A stretch of 64,000 nt of DNA from Gp13-AA77 sp035946735 (GCA_035946735.1 DASYYZ010000129.1:80976-144975), one strand, 5' to 3'; numbered from the stretch's first letter, positions 1 through 9,288 are shown. Notes: generated by a model not told the origin, from the sequence alone. Translations and numbers: made by a program.

Positions 1-2022
1 AGGCTCGGCAAGCGCGGCGCTAGGTTGGGCGATATCGCGGTGCTATATCGCAGCCACCTGCACCGGGAGCGTCTGGGGGCCGAGCTTCGCCGGCGCGCGA
101 TTCCTTTCAACATCCGTGGTTTGTCGATTCTCAAGACTCCGATGGCAAGGGACCTCGTCGCCTACCTGCGCCTGATCGACTCGCCGCACCATAACATCAG
201 CCTGACGCGCGTCCTGCTGGCGCCGCGCTGGCGATTTCCCGAGCCGCTAGCCCGCGAAGTCCGCTTCCGCTCCAGCCAGGTTCGCTCGTCCATTTACACG
301 GCGATTCGCGCCCTGGACCAGACCTTATTTGCCGGCGATCTGGACCGCACCGGTTGGGGAGAACTTCAGAGCCTGCTCGACCGGATGCGCGAGATCTCGA
401 GGCTCGCACCCATGCCGGTGCTGTTCGATCGCCTGGTGGATGCGCTTGGATTAGGCGGTCAGGGCCGTGACCAGGATTACCTCAAAGCTTTTCGAAAGTT
501 TCTGGAGGAATGGCAGAAGAAGAACGAATCGGGCAGCGTGTCGCCGCTCGCGAGCGAGGATGAAGACTCCGGCACGTCATTGCATCAGTTCGTAGATTAT
601 TTCTCCTACTTTCTCGAAGCTGGAGGCCAGATCGAGGCGCCGGAATCCCCGGACGCTTCGAGAGCCGTGCAGATGATGACGGTGCACGCGGCTAAAGGAT
701 TGGAGTTTCCCGTCGTCTTCGTGCTGAGCGTCTCGCGGCAGCGCTTTCCCACCACCGAAAAGAGGCCCGTAATCACGTTTCCCGACGCGCTGCGCAAGGG
801 TCCCGCGGCGCCAGCGGGAATCCATCTACAGGAGGAGCGCCGTCTGTTCTACGTGGCCATGACGCGCGCCTGCGAGCGGCTCTACGTTTCGAGCCTTAAC
901 AAGCAGGGGCGCAAACCTTCCGTCTTCGTCGAGGACCTGCTTTCGAATCCGGTGCGAACGGCGCGGGATATCGAGCGCATCAAGGCCGCAACTGCCGCGC
1001 CTGAACCGGCGGGCGTTAGTCCGGCTGGAAGCGTTCAGACTCCGGCGCCTGGAAACGGCCCGCCACATCACCTGCTGCTTTCCGAACGCGCCCCGGACAA
1101 AGCCGGCCAACAAAGCCTGTTCCCTGCAGATCGGGAGCCCGCGGAATTGCACCCTAACCTTGCCGAGTGGGCGCGGCAGCCCGTCTTCGCCGCTTCCGGA
1201 AAACAGCCGGTACTGAGTGCGACAGGAATCGAGACCTACCGGAGCTGCCCGCTGAAATTCAAGTTTCAGCAACTTCTGAAGATCAAGACCGAGCCTCAAG
1301 GCGCGCTCACTTTTGGGGCGATCATGCACGAAACCGTCAGGCACTATATCCGTCTGCGGCACTCGGGCGCACCCCGCTTCGAAGATGTGGAACAGTTCTA
1401 CCTCAGCTCTTGGAAGGACACAGGTTTTCAGGACGACTACCACTCCGAACAGATGAAACAGGCGGGGCTCGATCAACTGCGGGAATTCGTTGCCTTGCAC
1501 AACGCCCAACCGGCGCCGGGATATATGGCGAGCGAACAGGGATTCAGCCTGGAGGTAGACGGCGTCCGAGTCCAGGGACGAATTGATCAGATCCAGGCCA
1601 TTCAGCGTGATGCGACCTCATCGAACGGCTCGCAGCCGGCTGCCGCGCCCCAAGGTGAGCTGCTCCCTCAGCAGCGAAGTCTCCCGACGCCGGCTCTGCC
1701 AGGATCGGAAGTGGAACTGATTGACTATAAGACCGGCCGGCCGAAAACGCAGAAAGACGCAGACACGAGCCTGCAGCTCTCCGTTTATGCGCTGGCCGCA
1801 AAGCAGGCGCTGGCACTGCGGCCGGTGCGGCTGACGTTCTACAATCTCGCCACCAACGAGGCGGTTTCGTCGATTCGCACGGCCAAGGATATAGAGGATG
1901 TCACCGGTGAGATTCGCCAGGTGGCGGAGGCGATCCGCGAACACCGGTTTGAACCCGCGCCCGGCTACGCTTGCCGGCGCTGCGACTATGCGGCGATCTG
2001 CCCGGCGCAGGAGGAGAGCTGA
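1..2022 (+). CDS. UvrD-type helicase / PD-(D/E)XK nuclease, C-terminal part
   Basis: The frame is open from the first base, so the true start and the Walker A half lie outside the window. The visible part begins in helicase domain 2A and carries SF1 motif V (TVHAAKGLEFP, near nt 680-715) and motif VI (FYVAMTRA, near nt 848-870). A C-terminal RecB/AddB-like nuclease follows: YRSCPLKF (nt ~1240), FGAIMHE (~1315), the catalytic IDYKTG (~1720) and QLSVYALA (~1780). One early Cys (YRSC) plus the terminal C-x2-C-x5-C (nt ~1970-2005) form the four-cysteine pattern of AddB-type Fe-S nucleases. The family unwinds and resects broken DNA ends. The likely role is double-strand break processing; the partner subunit would lie upstream. 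Confidence 0.88.
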   Translation, partial: RLGKRGARLGDIAVLYRSHLHRERLGAELRRRAIPFNIRGLSILKTPMARDLVAYLRLIDSPHHNISLTRVLLAPRWRFPEPLAREVRFRSSQVRSSIYTAIRALDQTLFAGDLDRTGWGELQSLLDRMREISRLAPMPVLFDRLVDALGLGGQGRDQDYLKAFRKFLEEWQKKNESGSVSPLASEDEDSGTSLHQFVDYFSYFLEAGGQIEAPESPDASRAVQMMTVHAAKGLEFPVVFVLSVSRQRFPTTEKRPVITFPDALRKGPAAPAGIHLQEERRLFYVAMTRACERLYVSSLNKQGRKPSVFVEDLLSNPVRTARDIERIKAATAAPEPAGVSPAGSVQTPAPGNGPPHHLLLSERAPDKAGQQSLFPADREPAELHPNLAEWARQPVFAASGKQPVLSATGIETYRSCPLKFKFQQLLKIKTEPQGALTFGAIMHETVRHYIRLRHSGAPRFEDVEQFYLSSWKDTGFQDDYHSEQMKQAGLDQLREFVALHNAQPAPGYMASEQGFSLEVDGVRVQGRIDQIQAIQRDATSSNGSQPAAAPQGELLPQQRSLPTPALPGSEVELIDYKTGRPKTQKDADTSLQLSVYALAAKQALALRPVRLTFYNLATNEAVSSIRTAKDIEDVTGEIRQVAEAIREHRFEPAPGYACRRCDYAAICPAQEES

Positions 2023-2083
2023 TGTCGTGGCGAGCCGGGACGTTTCGGAGGCGGGACGGGGTTCAGGAACAGGGGACTGCCTT

Positions 2084-3508
2084 ATGAATCCGTGGGTATT
2101 CGCTCTGGCCGGCCTATTCACTGGAACTGCCGTAGGCTCTATCGCGATGATGAGGAGGCTGCGGCAAGCCGAGCACCGGGCGGTGAGCGCTGAAGCCGGC
2201 ATCGAGGGACTCCGGCGCCAGCAGGACCTGGACTTACAGGAGATTTCCGCGCTCAGGGAAAAGCTTGAGGCGCAGCAACAGGCTCGAATCGTAGCAGAAA
2301 CGTCTCTCGGCGTCGAGCGCAAGAACTTGAATGAACAGCAACAACTTCTGAAAGAGGCCCAGATCAAACTTAGCGACAGCTTCAAGGCTGTGGCCGGCGA
2401 CGTTCTGGCCTCGGAGAGCCGATCCTTTCTGCAGCTCGCGCAGCAAAGATTCGACACGCTGCGCGCCCAGGCCGAGGGAGACCTGTCAGCGCGCCAGCAG
2501 GCCATCGAAGCGCTGGTGGAGCCGCTCGGCAGCTCGCTGAAGACCTACGGCGAGATGGTGCACGGTCTGGAGAAAGCGCGAGCGGAGGCTTACGGGAAGC
2601 TGGGAAGCCAGGTTGACAGCCTGCTCGCAACGAATGAGACCTTGCAGCGAGAGACCGGGAATCTGGCCGCAGCGCTGAGGGGAAGCCCTCAGGTGAGGGG
2701 TCGCTGGGGCGAACTGACGCTGCGGCGAGTGGTGGAACTGGCCGGCATGTCCCGATACTGCGATTTCACCGAACAGTTGACACTTCACCGCGAGGACGGA
2801 CGCCTCCGGCCCGACGTGGTGGTGAATCTGCCGGGCGGACGCCGCATTGCGATTGACGCCAAAGCCGCCTTGCAACCCTTCCTGGACGCCATGGACGCCA
2901 CGACTGAGCCCGAGCGCCGCGCCGCCTTGACGGATTACGGCCGACTGGTGAGAACGCACATGAATCAGCTCGCGGCGCGCGCCTACTGGGAGCAGCTTCA
3001 ACCGGCTCCCGAGATGGTGGTGCTGTTCCTGCCGGGCGACGCATTCCTAAGTGCGGCGCTCGAGACGGATCGTACTTTGATCGAAGACAGCATCCAGAAA
3101 CGAGTGGTGATGGCCACGCCGACCACTCTTGTCGGCTTGCTTCTGGCTGCGGCCTTCAGTTGGCGCCAGGAACAAGTGGAGAAGAACGCGCAGGCCGTAA
3201 GCGAGCAAGGCCGGCTGCTCTATGATCGCGTGCGCAACTTCGCCAGCCACTTTGCGGAGGTAGGATCAAGCCTCAAGCGAGCGGTGGACACTTATAATCG
3301 CGCTACCGCGTCGATGGAGAGCCGCGTGTTGGCCACGGCCCGGAAGTTCAAAGACCTGGGAGCTGCAACCGGCGAGGATATCGCGGAGATGGAACCGATC
3401 GACGAAGTGCCGCGAAGCCTGCGGCCGGAGGAACAGGAGCTTTTACCTTTGAAAACGAGTGTCGAAGACGAGACGGCGTGCGGCAATGGTGCGGAAAAAC
3501 AGCCCTGA
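2084..3508 (+). CDS. rmuC: RmuC-family DNA recombination protein
   Basis: The protein has 474 residues. I chose the ATG at 2084, which has AGGGGA 7 bases upstream and an N-terminal membrane segment directly after it; longer in-frame starts lack this. Residues 3-22 are a hydrophobic anchor, about 25-110 a Q/E-rich coiled coil, and about 200-420 the RmuC domain. The family-typical blocks GRWGELTLRR (from residue 206), RPDVVVNLPGG..IAIDAKAAL, LFLPGDAF and PTTLVGLL..W are visible. RmuC limits inversions and DNA rearrangement and has a nuclease-like fold. It follows the helicase/nuclease gene by 61 bases in the same direction, so the two probably form a DNA-repair operon. Confidence 0.92.
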   Translation: MNPWVFALAGLFTGTAVGSIAMMRRLRQAEHRAVSAEAGIEGLRRQQDLDLQEISALREKLEAQQQARIVAETSLGVERKNLNEQQQLLKEAQIKLSDSFKAVAGDVLASESRSFLQLAQQRFDTLRAQAEGDLSARQQAIEALVEPLGSSLKTYGEMVHGLEKARAEAYGKLGSQVDSLLATNETLQRETGNLAAALRGSPQVRGRWGELTLRRVVELAGMSRYCDFTEQLTLHREDGRLRPDVVVNLPGGRRIAIDAKAALQPFLDAMDATTEPERRAALTDYGRLVRTHMNQLAARAYWEQLQPAPEMVVLFLPGDAFLSAALETDRTLIEDSIQKRVVMATPTTLVGLLLAAAFSWRQEQVEKNAQAVSEQGRLLYDRVRNFASHFAEVGSSLKRAVDTYNRATASMESRVLATARKFKDLGAATGEDIAEMEPIDEVPRSLRPEEQELLPLKTSVEDETACGNGAEKQP

Positions 3509-3516
3509 AAACAGCT

Positions 3517-3540
3517 CGGGGATGCATCGCTGCATCCCCG
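3517..3540. terminator. Perfect 10-bp hairpin, probable bidirectional terminator
   Basis: The arms CGGGGATGCA and TGCATCCCCG enclose a 4-base loop, 8 bases after the rmuC stop. Read on the minus strand, short T runs follow within 10-25 bases. It therefore also sits at the end of the small minus-strand unit described at 3568-3603. The T tract is weak on both sides. Confidence 0.5.
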
Positions 3541-3567
3541 AATGTCAAATCAGATGCCTTCGAAGAG

Positions 3568-3603
3568 TTACCTCTTCTTCTTGGCTTTCTTTTTTGCTGG
3601 CAT
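3568..3603 (-). CDS. Micro-ORF encoding the lysine-rich peptide MPAKKKAKKKR
   Basis: Eleven codons read MPAKKKAKKKR and end in TAA. What supports a real unit is the arrangement around it. An ideal Shine-Dalgarno (AGGAGA) lies 5 bases before the ATG. A perfect 9-bp hairpin sits in the leader (3631-3652). A sigma70-like promoter with 17-bp spacing lies upstream (3670-3698), and a 10-bp hairpin lies downstream (3517-3540). The predicted transcript is about 150 nt. The composition resembles the basic tails of histone H1-like and HU-like proteins, so a nucleic-acid-binding peptide is possible. The RNA itself could instead be the functional product. No function is known to me. Confidence 0.5.
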   Translation of the reverse strand: MPAKKKAKKKR

Positions 3604-3630
3604 TCTATTCTCCTCTCAAGTTTCAAATTA

Positions 3631-3652
3631 TCCGCCAATAACGATTGGCGGA
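3631..3652 (-). other. Leader hairpin of the micro-ORF transcript
   Basis: A perfect 9-bp stem (TCCGCCAAT / ATTGGCGGA) has a 4-base loop. It lies between the predicted transcription start near 3662 and the ribosome-binding site at about 3610. It could stabilise the 5' end or control translation. Confidence 0.55.
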
Positions 3653-3669
3653 GCGCGTTGTCATTCCAA

Positions 3670-3698
3670 TGTATAGTGAGTGTCGAATCTATTGTCAA
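3670..3698 (-). promoter_or_regulatory. Sigma70-type promoter of the micro-ORF unit
   Basis: On the minus strand, TTGACA (3693-3698) and TATACA (3670-3675) are separated by exactly 17 bases. This is one of the best consensus promoters in the window. It points at the 11-codon ORF, not at the divergent VWFA gene. Confidence 0.65.
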
Positions 3699-3940
3699 GC
3701 AAAAAGTGATTGCAATGAACGAAAACTTCGCACCACGGCCTTCGTTTCGTCGCGACCATCACCCTCATTTATCACGTCCAGATCAGGCGCAGGCATCCTT
3801 CGGACCTTCGTCACTGCTGCAATCATCGTGCGCAGCGCGAACGAGCGTTGCTGCTGCGAGCTCGATTGCGGTAAAACGCGCCCCGTTGAATCGGCATCAC
3901 AGGAAAAGATTGTCTTTGTCATTTGATCGAGGATTCTCTA

Positions 3941-4942
3941 ATGAAAGCTTCGTGGATGCGCTCCAGTCGGCCTTGGGTTCCACTTGCTATCGCGTGCGGG
4001 CTCGGTCTTGTGCCGCTAATCTTGCAGGGGTTTCAAGATGCGAACAAGGGGGCAGCCGGACAGCAGCCCACGCTCAAGGTTCAGGTTAATGTCGTTAACG
4101 TGTATGCGGTGGTTCGTGATCACAAGCGGCTGGTGCCCGACCTGACCAAGAACGACTTTGAGGTGACCGAGAACAACACTCCTCAAGAAATCAAGTATTT
4201 TTCCAAACAGACGGACACTCCACTCACACTGGTGCTTGCCGTCGACACCAGCCCCAGCCAGCAGCGCGTGTTGCCCGCCGAGCAGGAGGCCTCAAAACAG
4301 TTCGCGAGCCAGGTGCTGCGTCCCAAAGACGCTTTCGCGGTGTTGCACTTTGACGTCGAGGTGGAACTGTTGCAGGACTTCACGAGCGATCTGAAATATC
4401 TCACCAAGGCCATCGACGGTACGGAGATCAACGGCGGTGGCGCCGGCCCGCTGCCCGGCACGTTTCCCTCGGCCGGTGGCGCCACTCATCTTTATGACGC
4501 GGTTTATCTGGCGTCACACGACATGCTGCGAAACGAGGCCGGCCGCAAGGTGATCATCCTGGTAACAGATGGAGAGGACGAAGGCAGCAAGGAAACGCTC
4601 AACGCCAGCCTGGAAGCCGCCCAGCGAGCCGATGTGATCATTTACTCCGTCCTGCTCGTTGATCGCCCCTTTTACGGCCGCATGAGCCTGGGTTACGGCG
4701 GCGAAGGCGCCCTCAATAAGCTTTCCGGAGAGACGGGCGGCCGCGTGATCCGCGCCGACAATCCCCGCAACACCGCCGACGCCTTCCAGGAAATCGCCGC
4801 CGAACTGCGCACTCAGTACCTGCTCGGCTACACTCCCACCGACCGCAATGCCGACGGCACGTTCCGCCACATCAAGGTCCGGGCGAAGCAGGGCCACTAT
4901 GACATTCAAGCGCGACGCGGCTACTACGCTCCTACCGGCTGA
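3941..4942 (+). CDS. Secreted VWFA-related protein, acidobacterial type
   Basis: The protein has 333 residues. I chose the ATG at 3941 because a GAGGA lies 7 bases upstream; an in-frame TTG at 3923 is less likely. Residues about 8-31 form a signal peptide or anchor. A short beta domain (LKVQVNVVNVYAVVRD) precedes a von Willebrand A domain with the MIDAS motif DTSPS at 102-106, a later GGATHLYDAV block and VTDGEDEGS. The end (LLGYTPT...RRGYYAPTG) is typical of the VWFA-related acidobacterial family (TIGR03436). Such proteins are presumed to bind partners through a metal ion; no partner is known. A paralogue lies at 6092-7093. Confidence 0.85.
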   Translation: MKASWMRSSRPWVPLAIACGLGLVPLILQGFQDANKGAAGQQPTLKVQVNVVNVYAVVRDHKRLVPDLTKNDFEVTENNTPQEIKYFSKQTDTPLTLVLAVDTSPSQQRVLPAEQEASKQFASQVLRPKDAFAVLHFDVEVELLQDFTSDLKYLTKAIDGTEINGGGAGPLPGTFPSAGGATHLYDAVYLASHDMLRNEAGRKVIILVTDGEDEGSKETLNASLEAAQRADVIIYSVLLVDRPFYGRMSLGYGGEGALNKLSGETGGRVIRADNPRNTADAFQEIAAELRTQYLLGYTPTDRNADGTFRHIKVRAKQGHYDIQARRGYYAPTG

Positions 4943-5008
4943 ACAGTGCGGCGAAGCGCCCCGATCCGCCATTTCAGGATCGACATTTCAGACTTTAACC
5001 CGAACAAC

Positions 5009-6040
5009 TCAGGCGCGACCCAGCACCACAGTGTGAGGAGACATAGGAATCGGCTGCGCAGTGACGCCTTCGAAACCGGCCTCGTTGTACATGGCCGTGA
5101 GCTCGCCTAAGGCGTAGGCGTCGCCGGCCACGGTGGAGGCCAGCATCGTCAAGCTGAAGGCCGCGGGCATGGGTGGGGAGACGTGGTCTTCATTGGGCAC
5201 GAACTCGAGCGCAGCAGCGCGGCCCCCGGGCCGCAAAGCGGCATGGACCTTCTTCAACAGACCTACGCAGGTTGGCGGATCGAAATGGTGGAGGAAGTTG
5301 GTGAGCAGCGCGGCGTCATAAGGCCCGTCGAAATCGACCTCGAAAGCGCTGCCGGATAGCATGTAGTAGCGGTCTTGGACGCCGGCTTTGCGGGCATTCT
5401 CCAGAGCCACGCGCAGCACGGGCGCCCAATCGAGAGCGGTGACGCGGGCGTGTGGGTTCTGCTTCGCGATTTCGATACCGAACAGACCGTGCCCTGCCGC
5501 AATATCCAGAACGCGCATCGGATCTGTGCGCCCCTCCAGCACAATCGAGCCCAGCGCGGGAGCCATTGGCGCCATCATCGGCGCCATGCTTTCCGCGAAC
5601 TGCACCCAAATCGGATTCTCCGGCTCCACGCTTCCAGCGCCCGGCAGGGTGGTACGCCCGGCGCGGACGACGTCCGCCAGGTGATTGAATGGCTCCTGCA
5701 TTGCCGGGTTGCTGAGAAATTGCGCGATGGAGGCCAGGCACGAAGGCGAGCGCGGATCCAAGAAGGCGGCGCTCGTGGGACTGTGCCGGTATCGCCCGCC
5801 CTCTTTCACCAGGACCCCGTGAATCGTCAGGAAGTCGCAGAGGATCCGGATGCCGCGTTCGGATGCCGAACAGTGCCGGGCGATAGAGCCTACGTCTCCC
5901 GGCCCTTCACCCACGGCCCGGAACACATCGAGTTCAATCGCCGCCTTCAACGCCGCGGTACGCTGATGCGCCTGCATCATTTCGAAAATCAAGAGGGGAG
6001 TAGCCGGAGCTTCGGCAGCGCCTGCAGCGTTCATATCCAT
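5009..6040 (-). CDS. SAM-dependent O-methyltransferase-like protein
   Basis: The 343-residue protein has the plan of plant-type and polyketide O-methyltransferases. An N-terminal winged-helix dimerisation domain (about 15-95, with ALKAAIELDVF and GIRILCDFLTIHGVL) precedes a Rossmann domain. The SAM-binding loop VLDIAAGHGLFG lies near 177-188, the acidic residue in TALDWAP near 204, and LTNFLHHF near 247. The family methylates hydroxyl groups of small aromatic molecules; the substrate here is unknown. It is 51 bases downstream of the VWFA gene at 6092-7093 on the same strand, so the two may be co-transcribed. Confidence 0.83.
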   Translation of the reverse strand: MDMNAAGAAEAPATPLLIFEMMQAHQRTAALKAAIELDVFRAVGEGPGDVGSIARHCSASERGIRILCDFLTIHGVLVKEGGRYRHSPTSAAFLDPRSPSCLASIAQFLSNPAMQEPFNHLADVVRAGRTTLPGAGSVEPENPIWVQFAESMAPMMAPMAPALGSIVLEGRTDPMRVLDIAAGHGLFGIEIAKQNPHARVTALDWAPVLRVALENARKAGVQDRYYMLSGSAFEVDFDGPYDAALLTNFLHHFDPPTCVGLLKKVHAALRPGGRAAALEFVPNEDHVSPPMPAAFSLTMLASTVAGDAYALGELTAMYNEAGFEGVTAQPIPMSPHTVVLGRA

Positions 6041-6091
6041 CCTCCTCTTCGACCCAAATATGCGGGACGCCTCGCGGCCCCGCCAACCGGT

Positions 6092-7093
6092 TCACTTGGC
6101 GGCATTGGCGGGACCCGGCGCGTAGTATCCGGCCCTGGCGCGCACCCGCAGACCCTTGGTGGCGGTCTCGATCTGAATCGTCCGGAAGGTCCCGTCCTTC
6201 GCCTGGTTCGAGGACACGTAACCGATGCTGTACTGGCTGCGCAGCTCGCGCGCGATCTCCTGAAAATTTGACGCCAGGTCGCTGGCCTCGAAGGGAAAGA
6301 AAACGCGTCCCCCGGTTTGTTCGGCAAGGCGCAAAAGAGTCTTATCGCCGGCGCTGTAGCCGTTGGGCGTTCTGGATCCGGCCGTGTTGGTGCCGCTGTT
6401 GTTCGTGCTGATGGCGAAGATGATGGCCTCGGAGTGCTGGGCCATGGAGAGCGCCTCTTCGCGCGAATGCTCGCTCTGATTGTCGCGCCCGTCGCTAACC
6501 ACAATCAGAACGCGGCGCAGATAGGGCTCGGTGGGCTGCGGCACCAGCATCTTCTGCTTGCAGGCATAGTAGATGGCATCGTATAGCGCCGTGGTTCCAC
6601 CGGCCGCGAGGCCGCGGACGGCAGCGGAAAGCTTGTCGGTATCGTCCGTATAATCCTGCACCACCTGCGGCTCCACGTCGAAACCCACCACGAAAGCCTG
6701 ATCCTGGCCGGGCCGGAGCGCCTCGTTCAAGAAGTCCACCGCGGCTTCCTGCTCGAAGTGGAGCCGCTCGCGCACGCTGTTGCTCGTATCGATGAGGACT
6801 CCGATGCGCAACGGCAGGTCGGCCTCGCGGCTGAAGAACTTGATCGCCTGCGGCCGTTTGTCCTCGAAGAGGCGGAAATCGTCCTGGGTCAGGTCGAGGA
6901 TCATGCGATCCTTTTTGTCGGTCACGGTCGCGAGCACGTTCACCAGGTTCACCTGCACCTGGATTGTCTTCTGAGCTGCTTCCTGTGTGGAAGATTCAGG
7001 CTTGGCGGCCGGTTGGTTGCTCTGGTCGCTCTGGGCGTTCGCAAGCGGCGCCCACAGCATGGCCACGAGAGCGGCCAGGAAATATCGTTTCAT
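6092..7093 (-). CDS. Secreted VWFA-related protein, second copy
   Basis: This 333-residue protein has a clean signal peptide (residues 1-21, ending ANAQS). It shares the plan of the protein at 3941-4942: a QVQVNLVNVLATV strand block, MIDAS motif DTSNS at 102-106, GGTTALYDAIYY, VVSDGRDNQSEHS and the ending SIGYVSSN...RARAGYYAPG. Equal length and co-linear motifs mark the two as paralogues now on opposite strands. It is exported and probably periplasmic or cell-surface attached; its ligand is unknown. Confidence 0.86.
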   Translation of the reverse strand: MKRYFLAALVAMLWAPLANAQSDQSNQPAAKPESSTQEAAQKTIQVQVNLVNVLATVTDKKDRMILDLTQDDFRLFEDKRPQAIKFFSREADLPLRIGVLIDTSNSVRERLHFEQEAAVDFLNEALRPGQDQAFVVGFDVEPQVVQDYTDDTDKLSAAVRGLAAGGTTALYDAIYYACKQKMLVPQPTEPYLRRVLIVVSDGRDNQSEHSREEALSMAQHSEAIIFAISTNNSGTNTAGSRTPNGYSAGDKTLLRLAEQTGGRVFFPFEASDLASNFQEIARELRSQYSIGYVSSNQAKDGTFRTIQIETATKGLRVRARAGYYAPGPANAAK

Positions 7094-7312
7094 AGAGGAT
7101 TGCCCTTTTGCGAGATTAGCGGAAGGCCCGTGGCAGCGTCAAGGAGCCTTGTGTGGGCCGCCGGTGGTGCTGTCGCAACCTGCGAAACCGGCAAATCGTC
7201 GTCGGGCACTGACTGACGATTGACTTCGACGATGCAGGGCGAGAATTGACCTCGCCCTCGGATACGACTATAAGGGAGATGGAACTCGATCAAGAGGGTA
7301 GGGGCAACCCGC

Positions 7313-8449
7313 ATGACTTCCGATCCCGTCCTGATTCCCGGCTATGCTACGCCGGAAGGCACCGCGCGTTTTCGTGAGCGCTTTGCGGGCCGGCTGGCGG
7401 GTCATTTTCGTGAAACGCGCGGTCTTTGGCTCTCCTCGATAGGGCTTGGCACTTACTTGGGCGAGCCCGATGCCGCCACGGACGCTCTCTACCGCAGCGC
7501 CATCGGCCGCGCCATCGAGCTCGGCGTGAACGTCATCGATTCGGCTGTCAACTACCGTCACCAGCGTAGCGAGCGCACCGTCGGCGAGACACTCCGGGAC
7601 CTGATCGGCGGGGGAAAGCTCCGGCGCGATGAAGTGTTCGTCGCCACCAAGGGCGGGTTCCTCAGTTTCGATGGAGCTGAGCCTCCGGACGCGAACCGGT
7701 ATTTTCATGAGCGCTTCATGGCCACCGGCCTGGTTCAGGCAGACGATGTGGCCGCGGGCTGTCACGTGATGTCGCCCGCGTATCTTGCCAATCAAATCGA
7801 GGCCAGCCGCAATAATCTGGGGCTGGAGACGATCGATCTCTACTACATCCACAATCCCGAAACTCAACTCAGCCGCAGAACGCGCGAGGATTTTCAGGCG
7901 CGCGTCAAAGAGGCGTTTGTGGCGCTGGAGTCTGCGGTCGCAGAAGGCAAGATCCGCGCCTATGGGACTGCCACCTGGAATGCCTATCGCGTTGCTCCCG
8001 GCGCGCAGGACGCGATGTCGCTGATCGGAATGCTGAAGATCGCCGAGGATGCCGGGGGACCGGCGCACCATTTCCGGGCCGTGCAGCTTCCCTTCAACCT
8101 CGCCATGCTGGAAGCGCTTGACCCGAGCACGCAGGTGTTGGATGGCGAGCCCGCTCCGGCCCTGGTGGCGGCCAGGTCTCGCGGTCTGATGGTGTTTGCC
8201 AGCGCCAGTCTGCTTCAAGGACGCCTCGCGGAGGGATTGCCCGAGGAAATCGTCCGGCACCTCCCCGGCCTTGTCACCGATGCTCAGCGCGCCATTCAGT
8301 TCGTGCGCTCCACGCCGGGTGTAACGGCGGCCCTGGTGGGCATGAGCCGGCGCGAGCACGTGGAGGAAAATCTGGAGACGGCGGCGCGCGTGGCCCCGAT
8401 GAGCTTCAACGACTATCGCGTCATGTTCGCCGGTGGAAAGCAAGAGTGA
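7313..8449 (+). CDS. Aldo/keto reductase family protein
   Basis: The 378-residue TIM-barrel oxidoreductase begins its barrel at LSSIGLGTYLG. The catalytic tetrad is readable as D76 (VIDSAVNY), Y81, K113 (VATKGG) and H180 (YYIHNPE). The family reduces carbonyls with NADPH. Spacing and the insert between the Lys and His strands (about 115-165) are larger than in the compact AKRs, so the substrate is unclear. The stop overlaps the start of the next gene by 4 bases (GTGA), implying translational coupling to the TPR protein. Confidence 0.87.
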   Translation: MTSDPVLIPGYATPEGTARFRERFAGRLAGHFRETRGLWLSSIGLGTYLGEPDAATDALYRSAIGRAIELGVNVIDSAVNYRHQRSERTVGETLRDLIGGGKLRRDEVFVATKGGFLSFDGAEPPDANRYFHERFMATGLVQADDVAAGCHVMSPAYLANQIEASRNNLGLETIDLYYIHNPETQLSRRTREDFQARVKEAFVALESAVAEGKIRAYGTATWNAYRVAPGAQDAMSLIGMLKIAEDAGGPAHHFRAVQLPFNLAMLEALDPSTQVLDGEPAPALVAARSRGLMVFASASLLQGRLAEGLPEEIVRHLPGLVTDAQRAIQFVRSTPGVTAALVGMSRREHVEENLETAARVAPMSFNDYRVMFAGGKQE

Positions 8450-9288
8450 GGTTCCCGATTAGTTTGGTTCCAAGTTTCGATTCCGAACAAAGACTTCAGG
8501 CCGGCCTCGATGCACTGGGTCGTGCTGATTTTCCTGCGGCCATTGAGATTCTCGCCCAAGTGGCGGCGAAAGACCCCTCGAACGCCGCCGCCTGGCGGGC
8601 GCTCGGCATCTGCTATCTGGAAATTCGCGAGCCTAAGATCGCCTTGGAGGCGCTGGAGCGGTCGCTTCAGGCCGAGCCTGACGACGCTGATACACACTAC
8701 GTGCTGGGCAGCGCCAGCGGAACGCTCGGCGACCTCGAACGTGCGGCAGCCTGTTACCGTCGCGCGCTCGAAATCAATCCGGACCATGCCAAGGCTGAGG
8801 AATTTCTGATCCGTGCGGAGGCTTTACTCGAAAGCCGAAATCATTACCGGCGCGGGCTCAAGCTGCTGTATGCCGCGGAGCCCAGCCGGGAGGACCTGAA
8901 CCAGGCTTTGCGCGAGCTCATACAGTCGGCGGCCATCTTTGAGGCCTCCCCGGCCGGCGAGAGCCTGGCGGACTGCGCCCAAAAGCTCCTGGCGCTGCGC
9001 CGGGAGACGCCGGCGGACGTGGAAATCAATCCTGAGAACGCCGCCTGGGCGCGCGCTTGCGAGCGGGGCTTTCAATGTCTGCTCCGATCCAATTGGGTTG
9101 GCGCTCGCGCCGCCTACGAGGAAGCTCTCGCTTACCGCGCTTTTGACGCTTTCGTTCACCATGCTCTCGGCTTCAGTCTGGTTTCTTTGGGTGAACCCGG
9201 CGACGCCGTGCGCGCCTGGCTTCGCGTCGTCGAGCTCGAACCGTCGTACGATTTCTCCTGCTTCGGCCGGGTAGGAGTTCAACCGTGA
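8446..9288 (+). CDS. TPR-repeat protein coupled to the aldo/keto reductase
   Basis: The GTG start overlaps the preceding TGA. The 280-residue protein has TPR helices: AAWRALGICYLEIREPKIALEAL, then THYVLGSA..AACYRRALEINPDHA, and a late pair near 220-265 (AFVHHALGFSLVSLGEPGDA). There is no signal peptide, so it is cytoplasmic. TPRs mediate protein contacts; the coupling to the reductase suggests a partner or scaffold role, but this is inference. Confidence 0.78.
   Translation: MRFPISLVPSFDSEQRLQAGLDALGRADFPAAIEILAQVAAKDPSNAAAWRALGICYLEIREPKIALEALERSLQAEPDDADTHYVLGSASGTLGDLERAAACYRRALEINPDHAKAEEFLIRAEALLESRNHYRRGLKLLYAAEPSREDLNQALRELIQSAAIFEASPAGESLADCAQKLLALRRETPADVEINPENAAWARACERGFQCLLRSNWVGARAAYEEALAYRAFDAFVHHALGFSLVSLGEPGDAVRAWLRVVELEPSYDFSCFGRVGVQP

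Noticed and set aside
826..1509. 227-codon minus-strand ORF
   Set aside because: It lies inside the helicase/nuclease gene, has no start context and no recognisable family; it is a high-GC shadow frame.
3645..3926. 93-codon plus-strand ORF before the VWFA gene
   Set aside because: It lies antisense to the promoter of the micro-ORF unit, has Cys/Arg-rich random composition and no ribosome-binding site.
5375..6271. 298-codon plus-strand ORF
   Set aside because: It is antisense to the methyltransferase and VWFA genes, whose motifs are clear.
7268..8443. 391-codon minus-strand ORF
   Set aside because: It is antisense to the aldo/keto reductase over its whole length, with no family features.
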